DNA of 6,405 nt. Source: Chrysiogenia bacterium. Its GTDB lineage: Bacteria; JAGRBM01. The DNA is taken from NCBI GenBank assembly GCA_020434085.1, contig JAGRBM010000036.1, forward strand, positions 1 through 6,405, written 5' to 3'. The position numbers and the translations under genes are program-made. Below the pieces are notes generated by a model. The model was not told the DNA's origin, did no database searches, and saw only the letters and a program-made list of their open reading frames with translations. Positions 6,176 to 6,405 of the stretch are shown here, piece after piece. Position 1 is the stretch's first letter, and the number at the start of each line of letters is the position of its first letter.

Positions 6176-6268
6176 TTCCGATCTTCATTTCTGATTTTTT
6201 GTTCGAAATCTCTCTCCTTCCTCGCGATCTCATTTCCGTGTTTTTTTTTTGCTGAAGGCTGCGGGCGG
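6176..6268. other. Non-coding AT-richer stretch with a T10 tract
   Basis: This stretch between the inverted repeat and the stop of the right-edge gene is clearly richer in A/T than the rest of the window. It contains a T6 run (6195-6200) and ten consecutive T at 6241-6250. Its centre is pyrimidine-rich on the plus strand (6210-6226). I find no credible gene, and no strong hairpin precedes the T10 on the plus strand. On the minus strand the run is A10, so it is not a terminator for the gene ending at 6269. The contrast in composition suggests inserted or element-associated DNA. Confidence 0.5.
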
Positions 6269-6405
6269 TTACGGCGGGCCGCGTCCGGGGGAGTCGGCGC
6301 GGCATTCGTAGGCGGGCTGTGGATTCGAGGCGGGGGAATCGTGCATGTGCACGTGCTCGTGCACGACTTCTTCGGCGGGTGGCGCGTTGGGGCTGTCGTC
6401 GGTTG
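6269..6405 (-). CDS. C-terminal 44 residues of an unidentified protein with a His-alternating tail; 5' end beyond the right edge
   Basis: One minus-strand frame is open from the right edge to a TAA at 6269-6271. It reads TDDSPNAPPAEEVVHEHVHM then HDSPASNPQPAYECRADSPG and RGPP. About four fifths of its codons end in G or C, as in the neighbouring genes, and the other two frames lack this bias. That supports real coding even though no start lies in the window. Residues 15-22 alternate histidine with other residues (HEHVHMHD) and Cys34 follows, so metal binding is possible. The family and function cannot be told from this fragment. The next gene, rlmN, begins more than 300 bases away beyond the repeat element, so the two are probably separate transcription units. 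Confidence 0.6.
   Translation of the reverse strand, partial: TDDSPNAPPAEEVVHEHVHMHDSPASNPQPAYECRADSPGRGPP

Noticed and set aside
6093-6305. Minus-strand open frame of 70 codons across the inverted repeat and T10 tract
   Set aside because: It runs through the repeat arms and the A10 run, gives an Arg/Lys-rich string without family features, and overlaps the better-supported frame ending at 6269.

Overview
The window is GC-rich bacterial DNA in which every supported gene lies on the minus strand, so the genes read from right to left. GC-rich codon use, a lipoprotein-type signal sequence and a two-subunit B12-dependent mutase suggest a Gram-negative bacterium. The RlmN sequence has an 'SLNA' motif that I associate with delta-proteobacterial relatives such as Geobacter. 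A Myxococcota or former delta-proteobacterial origin is a guess, not something I can prove from this sequence. I see no rRNA, tRNA, CRISPR array, transposase or prophage gene.

Layout in transcription order: (1) at the right edge, the last 44 codons of a gene that ends in a histidine-alternating tail (6269-6405); (2) an AT-richer stretch with a T10 tract, then an 18-bp perfect inverted repeat built from short CGCCAAGG-like units (6098-6250); (3) candidate promoters and a hairpin ahead of rlmN (5932-6041); (4) rlmN, a radical-SAM 23S rRNA/tRNA adenine-C2 methyltransferase (4831-5931), with an unusual Val in the SAM-binding MGMGEP motif; (5) directly behind it, a predicted lipoprotein with an N-terminal beta-rich domain and a tail of about 390 residues rich in Ala, Pro and Glu (3175-4815); (6) a 239-bp gap with hairpins, a 16-bp palindrome and a possible promoter; (7) the methylmalonyl-CoA mutase pair, with the small subunit (890-2935) overlapping the large subunit by ATGA (large subunit 1-893, cut by the left edge).

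The two mutase genes form one translationally coupled unit. It interconverts methylmalonyl-CoA and succinyl-CoA, the step that links propionyl-CoA (from odd-chain fatty acids, branched-chain amino acids or propionate) to the TCA cycle. rlmN and the lipoprotein gene look like a second unit joined by a very short gap, although no functional link between the two products is evident. Most of the window is ordinary housekeeping DNA. The points worth a second look are the RlmN Gly-to-Val change, the tailed lipoprotein, the inverted-repeat element, the palindrome upstream of the mutase genes and the His-rich protein end.
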